From the NCBI GenBank assembly GCA_006503535.1, contig QYRS01000002.1, forward strand, positions 1,302,001 through 1,366,000: 64,000 nt of DNA. The letters run 5' to 3'. The notes beneath the pieces were generated by a model. That model was not told the origin of the DNA. It made no database searches and worked only from the letters and a program-made list of their open reading frames with translations. Made by a program: the position numbers and the translations under genes. The DNA comes from Arthrinium phaeospermum (lineage: Eukaryota > Ascomycota > Sordariomycetes > Amphisphaeriales > Apiosporaceae). Positions 45,193-55,981 of the stretch are shown here, one piece after another. How positions within the stretch are numbered: position 1 is the first letter of the stretch; the number at the start of each line of letters is the position of its first letter.

Positions 45193-47097
45193 CTACGTTT
45201 CGTCTAGTATCCTTGGCTCCGGGATATCGTCATTGAGGCGAATGTTTACCAGCTGGTCCATATTCGGCAGATACCGCCGAAAAATTGGCCCGATTGTCCA
45301 ATTGTCGAGGTCTGCGACGCATGCCTGTTCACGGTCCTTGTAAGTGTCTACCCCGGCAAGGGGGTTATCCCCTGTGTTGCTCAGCATTGAAACACATACC
45401 TTTGCAGAGTCCGTCAAGTCTGGCTGGCCAGTTATCTTATTGGAACAGACAATTTCGGAAAAGTCCATCTTAAAGCTGCATCTGCAATCACACAAAATTA
45501 GCTGACGCTTCCATTCAGCATAAGCGCTGTGTGTGATGCTGGTTTCAGAATGGGGCCCCCTACCTGCAACCTCGATATGCATCCATCAACCACAATAGGT
45601 TGGGGTGGGCCTGCATAGAGGGCCGGGAAGTTACCGCGTCTCGCAGATTGGGATAGGCAATCGAGTCGACAATTTCCACATGGGGATACAACAGTTGCTT
45701 GATCGTAGGCCGCATCCATTCCGGCATGGCCGCGTACGTTTCGGGCGACGGGTCGATTCGCCATCGCATCAGGACCCAAACACGCCAGGCGGCGGCAATG
45801 GACGTGAGGCTGCGGCTCGTGCCCGTGACGCTGAAGATGAATCTGGCGGCCCATTGGGACAGAAGCGACGACCGGGAGAACTCGGTGGAGCTGGTGATGG
45901 CCAGCACGTTGTGGTGTTCGCCCGTAATCTCGCGCGCCGGGGTGCCGGCGGCTATTAATTGGCGGGCGATGTCCAGCATCCCCGAAAGAGAGCCTGTAGT
46001 GGAGTAACCTGCATCGTGTGAGCGGCAAAGGGAAAGCGAAAAGAAAGTTGCCCGCCAGGAGTCAGCGGGAGAAACAACGTACCTCCGGAGCGGCAGTTGG
46101 CCGGCATAGCTGCCCAGATGTCATTGCAAATATTCGATAATTGCAACTCCTGGACCTTCCTCGGGTAGTGGTTTGCCTTTATTCCGCTCGAGAACGGCAG
46201 GTTGCCGAACCATCGGAGCTAGAAGAATACGTCTCAGATGTATCGCGTTGGTAGGTCCGGGATTTGTTATGGCTTACCTGCAATAAAGGTTCTTGCCATA
46301 TTTCCGTGTCATACTGGCTCATGTCTGTATCGCCATCTTCTTCCTCCTCGACACCCCCCTCTCCTTCCGTGGCATCCCATATACTACGATCAAACAGCGG
46401 CACGAGGAAGCTTTTCTCGAGTGCGCGCAACTCCCAAGTAGGTCTTTGCGGATTTGAGGCGGCCGGTTGCGTGTCTGTGTCATCAGGACAGGAGGCCGGG
46501 GCTTTGTCGTGGGTTTCCCGCAGGAGCTCCGCGATGGCGCTGACGTCCATTCCCATTCTTAGGCGTGCCAAGAGCTCGGTTGCTTCGCCATCGCTTCCGG
46601 TTTGCAGAGCCGTGAAGACGCTCTTGTAATCTTCCTCCCGCCGCCCTTGGGCCTCCAAATCGGCATGGGCAGCCTGCAGGGAAATCTTGTCGCTGGAGAC
46701 ACTGGAGACGCATTCTATCTCGCGCAGAGTACATCGCGTGCATGGCAAGTTCCCATCACACTAGCACACGTGCGATTCCTTAGGTATTAGATTATGGGTA
46801 TGAGGGACATGCAGGGAGCGCGGCCCGGTCTTTGAACACATACCTTGACTTTCTTCACTTGGCATGGCTTGCACTTTATATGACGAACAGCTTAGCAAGG
46901 GTTTATGATCGGGGAAAATGACCGGCGCATTATATGGTTAGTAAAATACCGTCAAGACTTACGGCATGCTTGGTGATCTGGCGTCTGGGCCTCACACTGC
47001 CCTTCAGGTCAGGGTGAGGTGCCAGGACTTTGGGGTGGGGACTGCCTTTGGGCGCTAAAGGGCGGCGCTGAATATGCTGGCCGTTGTGGTGGCGCAT
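45193..47097 (-). CDS. Zn2Cys6 fungal transcription regulator
   Basis: complement(45193..45481, 45564..46008, 46083..46218, 46278..46760, 46844..46873, 46963..47097); 505 aa. Splicing yields a complete binuclear zinc cluster: CKPCQVKKVK then CDGNLPCTRCTLREIEC, with spacing C-x2-C-x6-C-x5-C-x2-C-x6-C. A basic N-terminus (RPRRQITKHA) precedes it. The cluster is split across two introns, and a 30-nt microexon encodes exactly CKPCQVKKVK. Behind it come an acidic region (EGEGGVEEEEDGDTDM) and a conserved-looking ligand/regulatory domain (LRWFGNLPFSSGIKANHYPR, RVWVLMRWRIDPSPETYAAM, AHPNLLWLMDAYRGC). The middle domain is not identified. A 63-nt in-frame segment (45337-45399) has donor and acceptor ends and may be an intron (then 484 aa). 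Target genes are unknown. Confidence 0.82.
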
Positions 47098-48547
47098 GAT
47101 AGGGGAGTACGAGTGTTAGAGAGACTGCTGTAGACCACTACCCAGCTGCAAAAAAAATGAGCGAGGGGAGATGGTATAGCTTATAGATACGTGCTGCTTT
47201 CTTTTTCTTTTTCCCTCTGCATCACCGATTTGGCTGCCCGAGCAGAAAATAAGGGGGAGCTGGGGGGAGGGAGTAAGTAAGACAGATAGATGTAGAAGCT
47301 TGCATGACAAGGACCCTCGAGTCTCATGCCGAGGCTACATCGAGCGTGTCAAATGTACTTGTCTGTCTCTGGTTATTATCTGAGTAGATCGCGATTCCTA
47401 GAAGAAAACCGCGTGATGCTCCGCTCCAACTTGCATCAACCCGCCTCCTTAGGACTGCTTCCCAGCCCTCTAGGTACTACCGACCACACCGACCCTCGAT
47501 TTCGTCCGTCATTGACACGTCATGCATAGGCCCAGAACATGAGTGCAGGAACCCTTGTTATGGCATTTCCAAATTTCGATATTGAATTACCGTCTCGTAT
47601 TGGTTGTCGCATGGGGGAGATGCCATGAGTCCTGCTGTCTGTGGATGGTATCGTTGAGCCATAACAAACCTGCCTCCGCACCGGATAGGAACAACTCATA
47701 CTTTAGGTAGGTATGTACATAAGGGAACCATGAAAAGAATATGGCTTGATGCCATCGACTGCCTCGTAAATGACTGGCCGGCAAAGCTCAAATTACCTAA
47801 TGCCCCATCCTGCTACATGAAATATCTTCAATGGGTGTTGGTAAATCAAATGTGTATGTACTCTTCTTGGTTTTTCCTATGTTTCTTGTACTTGCCTAGT
47901 TCTGCACTGGTTGACCACTGTAGTACTACCCCCCAAGGGTTAGTTTAACTCTGTTACCTTCAGAAAGATACCTGGGAGGGGGGTTAAACATTACCCTGTA
48001 AGGTCGTAGTATGGTGATCCCAGACATGAAGAAAAATTCTCGGAGAGCAGGTCCGAGCATGATTGACCAATCAGACGTCGACCATTTCCGGAGGGCTGTC
48101 CGAACTCGATTTCGGAACTTCCTTGGTTGAAGACTAATTTTTTTAAATCGAAGCAAAAGCAGCCAATCAGAAAGCTTTCTTGTAATTTTGTTGTTCCATC
48201 TCTACTCACTGACTCTTCGGCTTGTCTGTCTAGCTCATCAAGGCTTGATGTTGTGCACGTCATGCGTTGCGTCGGACCGTTGTCTTTCGTTTGGAACAGT
48301 TGAATATGTCTCGGCTGCGGTCTGCAAGATGGAAGGTGCAGCTACATAGATCTAGACTCTGTGGGTTTCAACTTCCAATCTGATGCTCATTTCTACATCA
48401 ATACTAATTCCCAAGAGATATAATTAAAACAGTTGTATGTAGATTTTTGATGTAACCCCCTCTCACACTTGTCGGGTATGGAACCGGGCCGACGGATACC
48501 GCCTCAATACCTCAAGCATCGCTGTCCAGCACGACGACGTCGCCTTC
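47098..48547. other. 1.45 kb intergenic
   Basis: AT-richer than its surroundings. No supported gene, RNA or repeat. Confidence 0.5.
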
Positions 48548-49224
48548 TCACTCGTCGGCTTCGACGTATTGGATTTCTCCGTCGCCTTCCCCCATCGGCG
48601 GGCGATCCAGCGGGTGCGCAACCGCCTCGACGAGCTGGTCGTGGAAGCCGCGGCAGGTCGGCTTGGCTGGGCCTCCTTCGACAAACTTGATGGCCGCACA
48701 CTGTTGTGGACAATCAGTCAGCATCTTTCCGTCTCTCTCTCTTTTTACTCCTCCCCCCTTGCTCCTCACGCGTTGGGGGTTGAAGGGAGGAAAGGGAACG
48801 GGGATGGAGGTCTTCCCAAACATACTGTGAAGTTGTAGCCGACGCCGGGAACGTACTGCTTGACCTGGAAGAGGGCGTCCTTGCCGATCCACTCCCGGAT
48901 GCCACGGATGCGCATGAAGCAATAGTCGTCGGCGCGGTGGACGTGGATCGGGGGCCGCAGGTCGCGGAAGTCGTACAGAGAGCCCTCGTGGACCACGGTC
49001 GCCTGCAGGGTGACGTGCGAGTTGTGCTCGGAGAAGACGAGGCCGACGTCGTGGCCCCGGACCGGCCAATTCGTGACGTGGGACCGGTCGTAGGGGTCCA
49101 TCTGGTCGCAGGGGCCCTCGACCCCGTGCTTGGTGATGGGCTGCGGGGTCGTCAACCGCATCTCGGACCGCGCGTTGCTGGCCAGCAGGCCGACCAGGGC
49201 GAGCAAGGGGGTTTGCACACGCAT
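48548..49224 (-). CDS. Secreted BIM1-like (X325-like) protein lacking an N-terminal His
   Basis: complement(48548..48700, 48826..49224); 183 aa. A signal peptide (MRVQTPLLALVGLLASNA) is followed by a small beta-rich domain. Segments fit the LPMO-like BIM1/X325 layout: NWPVRGHDVGLVFSEHNSHV, an LQATVV strand, a central Cys in DDYCFMRIRG, and the closing QVKQYVPGVGYNFTV then CAAIKFVEGGP. Four Cys allow two disulfides. In the described family the mature protein starts with a copper-ligand His; here neither plausible cleavage site exposes one. After CRGF the tail is acidic and charged, without a clear GPI signal. The 125-nt intron joins NFT to CAAIKF. Family assignment is from pattern similarity and needs a profile search. 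Confidence 0.6.
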
Positions 49225-50677
49225 CGTGGGCAAGGTAAGGAAAGAGGGGGTTCAGTCACTGGATGGGGGCAAAGAGAGACCAAGGAGGGAACGTGGTTGA
49301 CAAGTCACAGCAACGGTTCGATGCCCTCGTGTGAACGAGGATGATCAACGGGGTCTATTATAAGCACCTGCTGTACGAACTAGAGCGAGTTTGAGTCCCT
49401 TAACACGAGATGTACCGTGTTTTTACAGTGGCCGTTGAAGTCTAAGCCGATCCCTAGCACGGAAATCGGAAGATACCTTGCGTACCATGAGCCAAGGTCG
49501 ACGATTGAACTACCCTCTGAGGTCTTAGCTGGGCCATTAAGGTATCTAGCTGAGTCCATGGTGGTGTTTAGACATTAAGTGCAACCGAAATCATTAGTAA
49601 CAACTTCAACGTTCCTCGGCAACGGTCATTTCTACATAGGGAGAGGGGACACTGGGTGTAGAGTTGGTAGGCCGAAGAATAGCATTGGTTTGCTTCTCTC
49701 CACATGTCTCTGTCCACTGGCATCGACCAGCGACATACCCAATCCATGGTTTGCTGTAACAAATACACTGATATAACCATGTGCCCCTCGTCTTTCGTCT
49801 AGCCGCTCTTGATCGTAAATGGTTGCATTATCTTGGTGACCACCCGTATGAACATAGCGGCTCATGCATGTCTCTAGCATCTGTCCATCAGAGTGGCTGT
49901 GCCCCTGATTCTTGTAGCAAGCGATGGTGCTCCTGTATGAGGTAAATATCGCGGACAACTTGGATTGATGTGTGTGGCCAGTTGCAAATCGAAACTGGTG
50001 TGCAGAAACACGGTCAGGCACCACGAGGCCGTCAAGGTGCCTTACTAGATAAATAGTGCAGCCTACAGTTATTGGGTTGCATACACGGAATACTGAAGGG
50101 GAGGCCGGACGGGTCTCTCGGAACTAAAAGCCGCGTTCACACTACATCTAGTATCAATCTTGTTTAAGCAGGCATCAAAGACGAGTCCCATTCTGTTCGC
50201 TATAAGGCTAAAAGAGATTATGCTCTGTCATGGTTGACTCTTGAGCCCTCCAAGTGGACTGGCCGGGTTTTTGTCTGTTTGTGGTATAGGAAAAAGTCCA
50301 CTAAATGGAAAGCTTGATCCAATCTACGCTCTGCAGAGATGGGCTGAACCTCGCCCCCCTGATGTCAGTTCAACCTCTGCGTGCTCTGTATGTGCCATTC
50401 CGCCGTGGAATATGAACATCGGCCGGGCGCGTTGTATGGAATGCGTGCGTGCCGTTTGCGATAACATCTCATCTACCTTACTCGTACTGACTAGGGGCTA
50501 ACCTCGCCCGAACACAATCCATATCTAGAGTATGCCAAAGACTTGGACTTTTGAAATCATGGAAATGCAAGCTTTTATATACGCCTCTATACCGGGCAGA
50601 TACTATTAGATCTAGATATACAGCTTGTCTTGATAAAAACACGCAGCGCGCAAAGTCCGAGCAACGAGAGAGCAAGA
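49225..50677. other. 1.45 kb intergenic
   Basis: No supported gene, RNA or repeat between the BIM1-like start and the 3' end of BMS1. Confidence 0.5.
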
Positions 50678-53600
50678 CTAGCGTCTCCTCTTCCCACCGC
50701 CGCCGCTGTCGTCTGCCTTTCTCTTCTTGCCCTCTGCACGCCAGTAGTCCTTGGTCTCCCGCTTTTCGCGCGATTCCTTCTTTTCTGCGAGGGTCGCCAT
50801 TTTCTTGCGGAACTCGACGCGCTTCTCCTCCTTCTTGGCGTGCCGCTTGGCGACGGTGTCTTTGCGGATGGTCGTGAGCTTCTGCATGAGGTCGCGGGCC
50901 TTCTTCTCCTCCCCGCCCAGAACCACGGCTCGCTTCTGCGTGTACGTCTTGTGGCGCTGAGGCTTCGCCTGGACGATCTGAGACTTGTAGGGCAGGTCGG
51001 CGGCAAGAGCACGGGGCACCCGCAGAGGGTTGAAATGGCGCGTTGGTCTTTCAATCGGCTTATACTTGCTGTCCTTGTTCTGCGGCGTGGGTAGGCCTTG
51101 GTCTCGTCTGACCTCGCCCGTCAAGCGCATACCCTGCCATCCTCCGAGAAGATTTGTCACCGGGTTGTAGTATCGGTGGGGCTTGATAGGATACCAGGCG
51201 CGCATAATCACAAGATCGCTCATCAGGATCTTGTCTTCAAAGGTAGCACGGAACTTGCCATCGTCCTTGCTAAGGGCTTTCTTGATTTGACCACGAATAC
51301 CGGAAACCGTCTTGATGGCCACACCCTCCATCTTGGCCACTTCAAGAGACGAGTTGAACATGTCCTTGATGAAAGCGGTGTTCTTGAAGATCTTGTAAGG
51401 CACACCAGTCAACTTGAGCTTCTTGACCGTTTCGGTTGTCTCATCGACGCTCAGAATGGTTCCCGAGGCAGCAATTCTGAAGCCAGGGTTTTGGGACGAC
51501 AGCGTGTTGAAAGCGACGAAGCCAGTGTTGGGTGCAATCAGAGGACCCCACCAAGTCGAGAAACAATGCATATGCTCCGGCGTGTACTTTAGCAGGCGGT
51601 TCCTTGTCCGATTGTCGGATGTGCTGTACATGGGTCTGTGTGTGTATACAGTCAGTTTGGGTACTCGAATGTCGAAAAGGAGTCTTGGAAGGAATGTTGC
51701 TTACAAAGTCTGGAACCGGCGCCAGCCCAGAGAGATAATGAGAGGATCTCCAGACTTGAGAATCTTCTTATGCCATCTGTGCCTCTTGATTCTTGCCTGG
51801 CAGAATCCAAACCTATCTTCAGTCGGAGTGATTCCACCAACAATGATTGGCATACTGGCATCAAAGTTGTCGGTGAACTCGGCTGGCACGCCCTCGATGG
51901 TGATGGTCACATACTGCCCAGCGCGGTATCCTTCGACGCTGATACGTTGCGAGTCATCCAGCGCCTCGAACTCGGCATTGTTGATGTCAAGCTGCTTTTG
52001 AATGACAGCCTTCTGCCTGTCATACCATTCGTCCTCGCCAAACTCATCGGCATCTGCGCCAGCTTCACGTCGGGCATTGGCCTTGTCGTTGGCAAAACCT
52101 TCACGGTCCTCTTGTTCGAACCGAAGCTTCAGTTCCTCTTTGCGCTTCGCGTTCTGGGCGCGTTCGTCTTCGAAGTCCTCCACTGGCTTCGATTCAGCCT
52201 TGTGAACCTCGCCGGTCTCAAGGTCCTCGAATTCTCCATCACCTTCACTGTCTTCGTCCCCAAATCCCTCAAATCCGTCCTCGCCATCGTCCTCCTCCCC
52301 GCCACCGCCGGCGAGGTTCGCACTGGTGAATCGTTCTCGAATGAGCTCGATGTTATCTTGCAAAGCCCACTTGGCAGCGAGTTTCTCGTAGTCATAAGCA
52401 GGCAAGGCGCGATCATCAGTCATGACGTCCTTTTCGTTCTTGGTCTTCTTGAAGAAATCATCTTCGTCGTCTGCTTCGATGTCGTCCTCATCTTCCTCCT
52501 CGCCTTCAACCTCGCCTTTCCATCTTTGTAGAACCTCATCCGCCGAGATGGACGTGTTGTACATCAGCCGTGCAAGATCAGCAGTTCGGTATGACGGACG
52601 TTTGCCGTGCATGTTAGATGCCCTTAGTGTCAGGTTCTCCTTCCATCGGCGTTCGGCTTGGTTTTCACCATCGTCGAGATCTTCATCGTCATCCGAGTCG
52701 TCTTCGTCTTCGTCGTCTTCGTCGTCTTCGTCCTCAACCTCGGAACCAAGAGAACCCATATCGGAGTCGCTGTCAGCGAAGGCGAAGTCGTCTTCGTTAC
52801 CAGTCTTGTCCTTATCTTGCCGGAAGAGTTTGCCCAGTTTTTGTTCACTGAACTCGGCCTCCTCGTCCGACACAGCGTCCTCCTCGCCGCTAACGAATCC
52901 CTCATCATCCACGATATCATCTTCGTCGTCGTCTCTCTCAGCCACCCTGACGGTTCTGTGCTTTTTTCTGCCAGTATCCTCTTCCTCGGCAATCTTTGAA
53001 ATCTTTTCGCCGCCACGGAACAGCTGCACACCATCATCGGTTTGGCCGAGCAACCTCTTCTGGTCTTGCAGCGAGATGATGAGTTCTTCGCCTTCGCCGC
53101 GTTCAACCCCCTCGGCATCCTTGTCGAAATTGAAGCCCTTCTCCCTCGTGATCCAGATCGCGTCTCCGTCAATCTTAAGACCAGATCTGTCGGACATAGG
53201 CGCGTGGATCTTCTTGTCTTTCTCATCCAGCCTCCTCCTGCCAGTCTTTCCTGTTATTTTTGCCATTGCCTGTACCATTTGTGGTGTCGGGCATGGATCC
53301 GGTAGCGCCTGAACCTGAGATACGGTGAAGTCGCCGAGACCAGGCACCGTGATTCTTTGTCCCTCCGCTGCGAGGTTTGTACCCCTTAGGTATCCGCTCA
53401 ACGCGATTGTTCGGTCGCAGTTCTTGTCCTCCTCCATGGCTGTAGGATGCGTGACGTCTCGGAACGAATCGATGACAGAGTAGCAATGCGAATTGCGCCA
53501 GACCAAAGGTCGGGGGTTCTTCATGACTGAAAGGAAACGCGACAAGTTGTGGATCTCGCGGTCAGGGTATCGTCCGTTGATTACTCCAGACAGGTAGAAC

Positions 53601-54261
53601 AAATGGGCACCGTTGTAAAGCTCGCTCCAAAGTCGGTGCTTCAACCGCTTCTTCGCATCCTTCAGCGCTTGGGGCTTTCGGAACAGATCCAGATGGGTCA
53701 GGACACCGAAGACATTTCCTGGCATACCCGTAGCACTCAAGACGTTGAGAAACTCCATGGTTTCCATTTCAAACCCGTAGTTGCCGTCGATCATCAGCAA
53801 GACAATGTCGGCCACCTTGGCCGTGTCGACCATAGCTTCTAACGTATTGGGGCATTCTTGGAAGGTCAAACGTTGTTTCTTGGACGTGACTACGGTAATT
53901 GGGCCCTGGGGCTCTTGCAGAGTCTCCTTGGCATATCTGCGAACCAGCGACTTCAGGAGCGTGGTCTTTCCAACACCGGGGGGGCCGACGATCGAGACGA
54001 GACGGGGCGCAGGTGCTTGATCGGGTGTACGGTCGGCGAGAGGAACGTGGAAGCTTTTCTCTTTGATATCTGACGAGCGAGCGGCTTGTCTCGCAAGCTT
54101 GCCCGGGTTGGCAACAGCAAAGGCCTTGGGGTTCACGTCTGCAGGGTAAAACTCGGTTAGGACAAGGCATCTGGGAAGAGGAAAAAAGACCTGTACTAAC
54201 CTCCGGAATGCTTCTTCTTCTCCTTCGCCTTGCGATGAGGCTTATGCGATTGGTCCTCCAT
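50678..54261 (-). CDS. BMS1: BMS1, GTPase of small-subunit ribosome biogenesis
   Basis: complement(50678..51635, 51705..54138, 54201..54261); 1150 aa, as in yeast (1183). BMS1 is a nucleolar GTPase that, with RCL1, drives early 18S pre-rRNA processing in the SSU processome. A short first exon encodes MEDQSHKPHRKAKEKKKHSG. Then come the P-loop GPPGVGKTT (72-80), the AVDTAKVADIVLLMIDGNY and THLDLF parts of the G domain, and long acidic repeats of Asp/Glu (about 440-650). The C-terminal RIBIOP_C-type domain has AGQYVTITIEGVPAEF, KRHRWHKKILKSGDPLI, MHCFSTWWGPLIAPNTGF and RAWYPIKPHRYYNPVTNLL. The end is basic (KRRR). Both introns close the frame. The paralogue TSR1 lacks a P-loop and is excluded. 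Confidence 0.95.
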
Positions 54262-55074
54262 GATGGCGGCGTTTCTAATGTAAAGAAGCACCAGAACCGC
54301 AGGATCGATAAGTCTATGCACGCTGTATATGGGTAGTTCTCTTACCAGCAAAAAAAAGTTCGAGATAGCTATCTAATCGGGGCTTATCAATTTTATCGAT
54401 GTGGGGCAGCTCAAGTTAGCGGCACGCTGTGCCTTGTAACTTTGTACCATGAGGACCCCTAGCAGAAGGAGGGGCAGTGGGCTTGATAGCATTGACAACA
54501 CTGAACCGTACCAGTCACATTAGTCGCAACAACGAGACCCCTCATCTTGCCCATCGACGTTGGGTTACAAGACGTTATCCTCCGCCCAGGAGCCAGGTAG
54601 CACATTATCTCCAAGTAAGACATCGATCCAACTAGTCCGCCTATGATAGATGCATCGCGATAAGAAGCGACTCCCAGTAGCTTGGTTGGGCCGCCAAAAA
54701 CCAGTTCTTCTTGGTCGTCCTTGCTGTGTGTGTGTGTGTGAGCCTGTGAGGTCACTGAAGCTCGTCTCATGTGGTGTGTGACTGCTCGGCTTCAAGAGGC
54801 AACCTTAGGCATAAGCTAGCGGCATGACGTATGCAAGTGCGTCCACTCCTTTATCTGCGTCCCGTAGGCGCGCGTAGTATGGTTACTGTTGATGGGGTTG
54901 GATCCTCAGTAAACCCCAGGCGGCGGCCTCCTCTCTTATTAATATCCCATGCTTCCTCGACAGCTTCTTCTCCCCCCAAGACCATCATCAACACCCAAGC
55001 CCACATCTCTACGCTCCTACCATCCAAGAACAGCAACCTCCAAGCGTTTTTTCCGCGAATCCACACAAGCCAAG
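54262..55074. promoter_or_regulatory. Divergent promoter region BMS1 / PBI2-like
   Basis: 813 nt between divergent starts. Contains a (TG)8 run at 54725-54740 and a CT/A-rich leader before the PBI2-like start. Confidence 0.45.
54725..54740. repeat. (TG)8 microsatellite
   Basis: Perfect TG dinucleotide run of 16 nt. Confidence 0.9.
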
Positions 55075-55494
55075 ATGCCTACCTACATTGTACGTCTGCA
55101 GTCGAGGCGCAAGATTTGGTTGCTCTTCGGCCACGAAGATTCCTAACACTCGCTTAATTTATTAGGTCACCTGCAAGCCCGATGCGTCGGCCGACCAGAT
55201 CGCCGCCGCGAAGAAGCATGCCGAAGACCAGGGCGGCAAGATTGGCCACGAGTACAACCTCATCAAGGGCTTCTCGTATGTTGCTACCTAACCCCTCGTC
55301 CCTCTCCTCCGTTCCCGATGCCGGGCCGATGTCCAACCAGCCGGGCCATGCCCTGCCACTACATCTATCTCATCTCAGACTGACCCATTTTGCTCCATAC
55401 CAGTGTTGAATTCCCCAAGGACACCATGAGCACCATGGAGAGCCACGAGCACGTTAAGGCCGTCGAGCTGGACCAGGAGGTCAAGACGCAATAG
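55075..55494 (+). CDS. PBI2: PBI2-like protease B inhibitor (I9 family)
   Basis: join(55075..55089, 55166..55275, 55404..55494); 71 aa, close to yeast Pbi2 (75 aa) and too short for simple ORF calling. It is a free-standing inhibitor I9 (subtilisin propeptide) domain: MPTYI/VTCKPDASADQI, AAAKKHAEDQGGKIGHEY, NLIKGFS/VEFPKDTMSTM, and the end HVKAVELDQEVKTQ. Yeast Pbi2 inhibits vacuolar protease B and also assists vacuole fusion as part of LMA1. The first coding exon is only five codons. Intron 1 (55090-55165) ends in TTATTAG and intron 2 (55276-55403) has a CTGAC branch; both close the frame. No signal peptide, consistent with a cytosolic inhibitor. Confidence 0.9.
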
Positions 55495-55981
55495 AGGGGT
55501 AGCATAGTAGCACGGTCCTGCGGGGCGAGCGTGAGAGGGTCCGGCTCTACCACGATGCATTAATAGCTTTGTATTACCTGAATAAGTTGAAACACCACAA
55601 CTTGGCATCTCGAATACTCTTGTGAATAACTTACCAGCCCGTCCGAGCACTGCTGAATACTCGTCTACAAATTAAACCCTTCCGGCTTCTCCCTGGCGTT
55701 CATCTTTTTCTTATCTTTATGTAGGCGAATGCTGACGCCTAATGTCAAGTGATCCCTGTTTCTAGTGCCGCACTTACACAAGGGCTTTAGGGGGCTATTT
55801 TCATGTATACAATACTGCTGTTTTTCTAATTATTATAAATCGTGGTCGACCTTACGAATCACATTACATTCCTTGATGTATCAAGTATGGCTACCTTTTG
55901 CAATTCATATATAGTTGTAGGGAAGACACATTACACACTCTGCGCGCATCATAGGCAGTCGCCTCAGGTAACTGAACTGCA
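55495..55981. other. Intergenic, convergent 3' ends
   Basis: AT-rich 3' region between the PBI2-like gene and the P450; nothing recognised. Confidence 0.5.

Noticed and set aside
52422..53312. 296-codon Ser-rich plus-strand ORF
   Set aside because: Antisense of the acidic Asp/Glu repeats of BMS1; Ser runs are the complement of GAC/GAG-rich codons.
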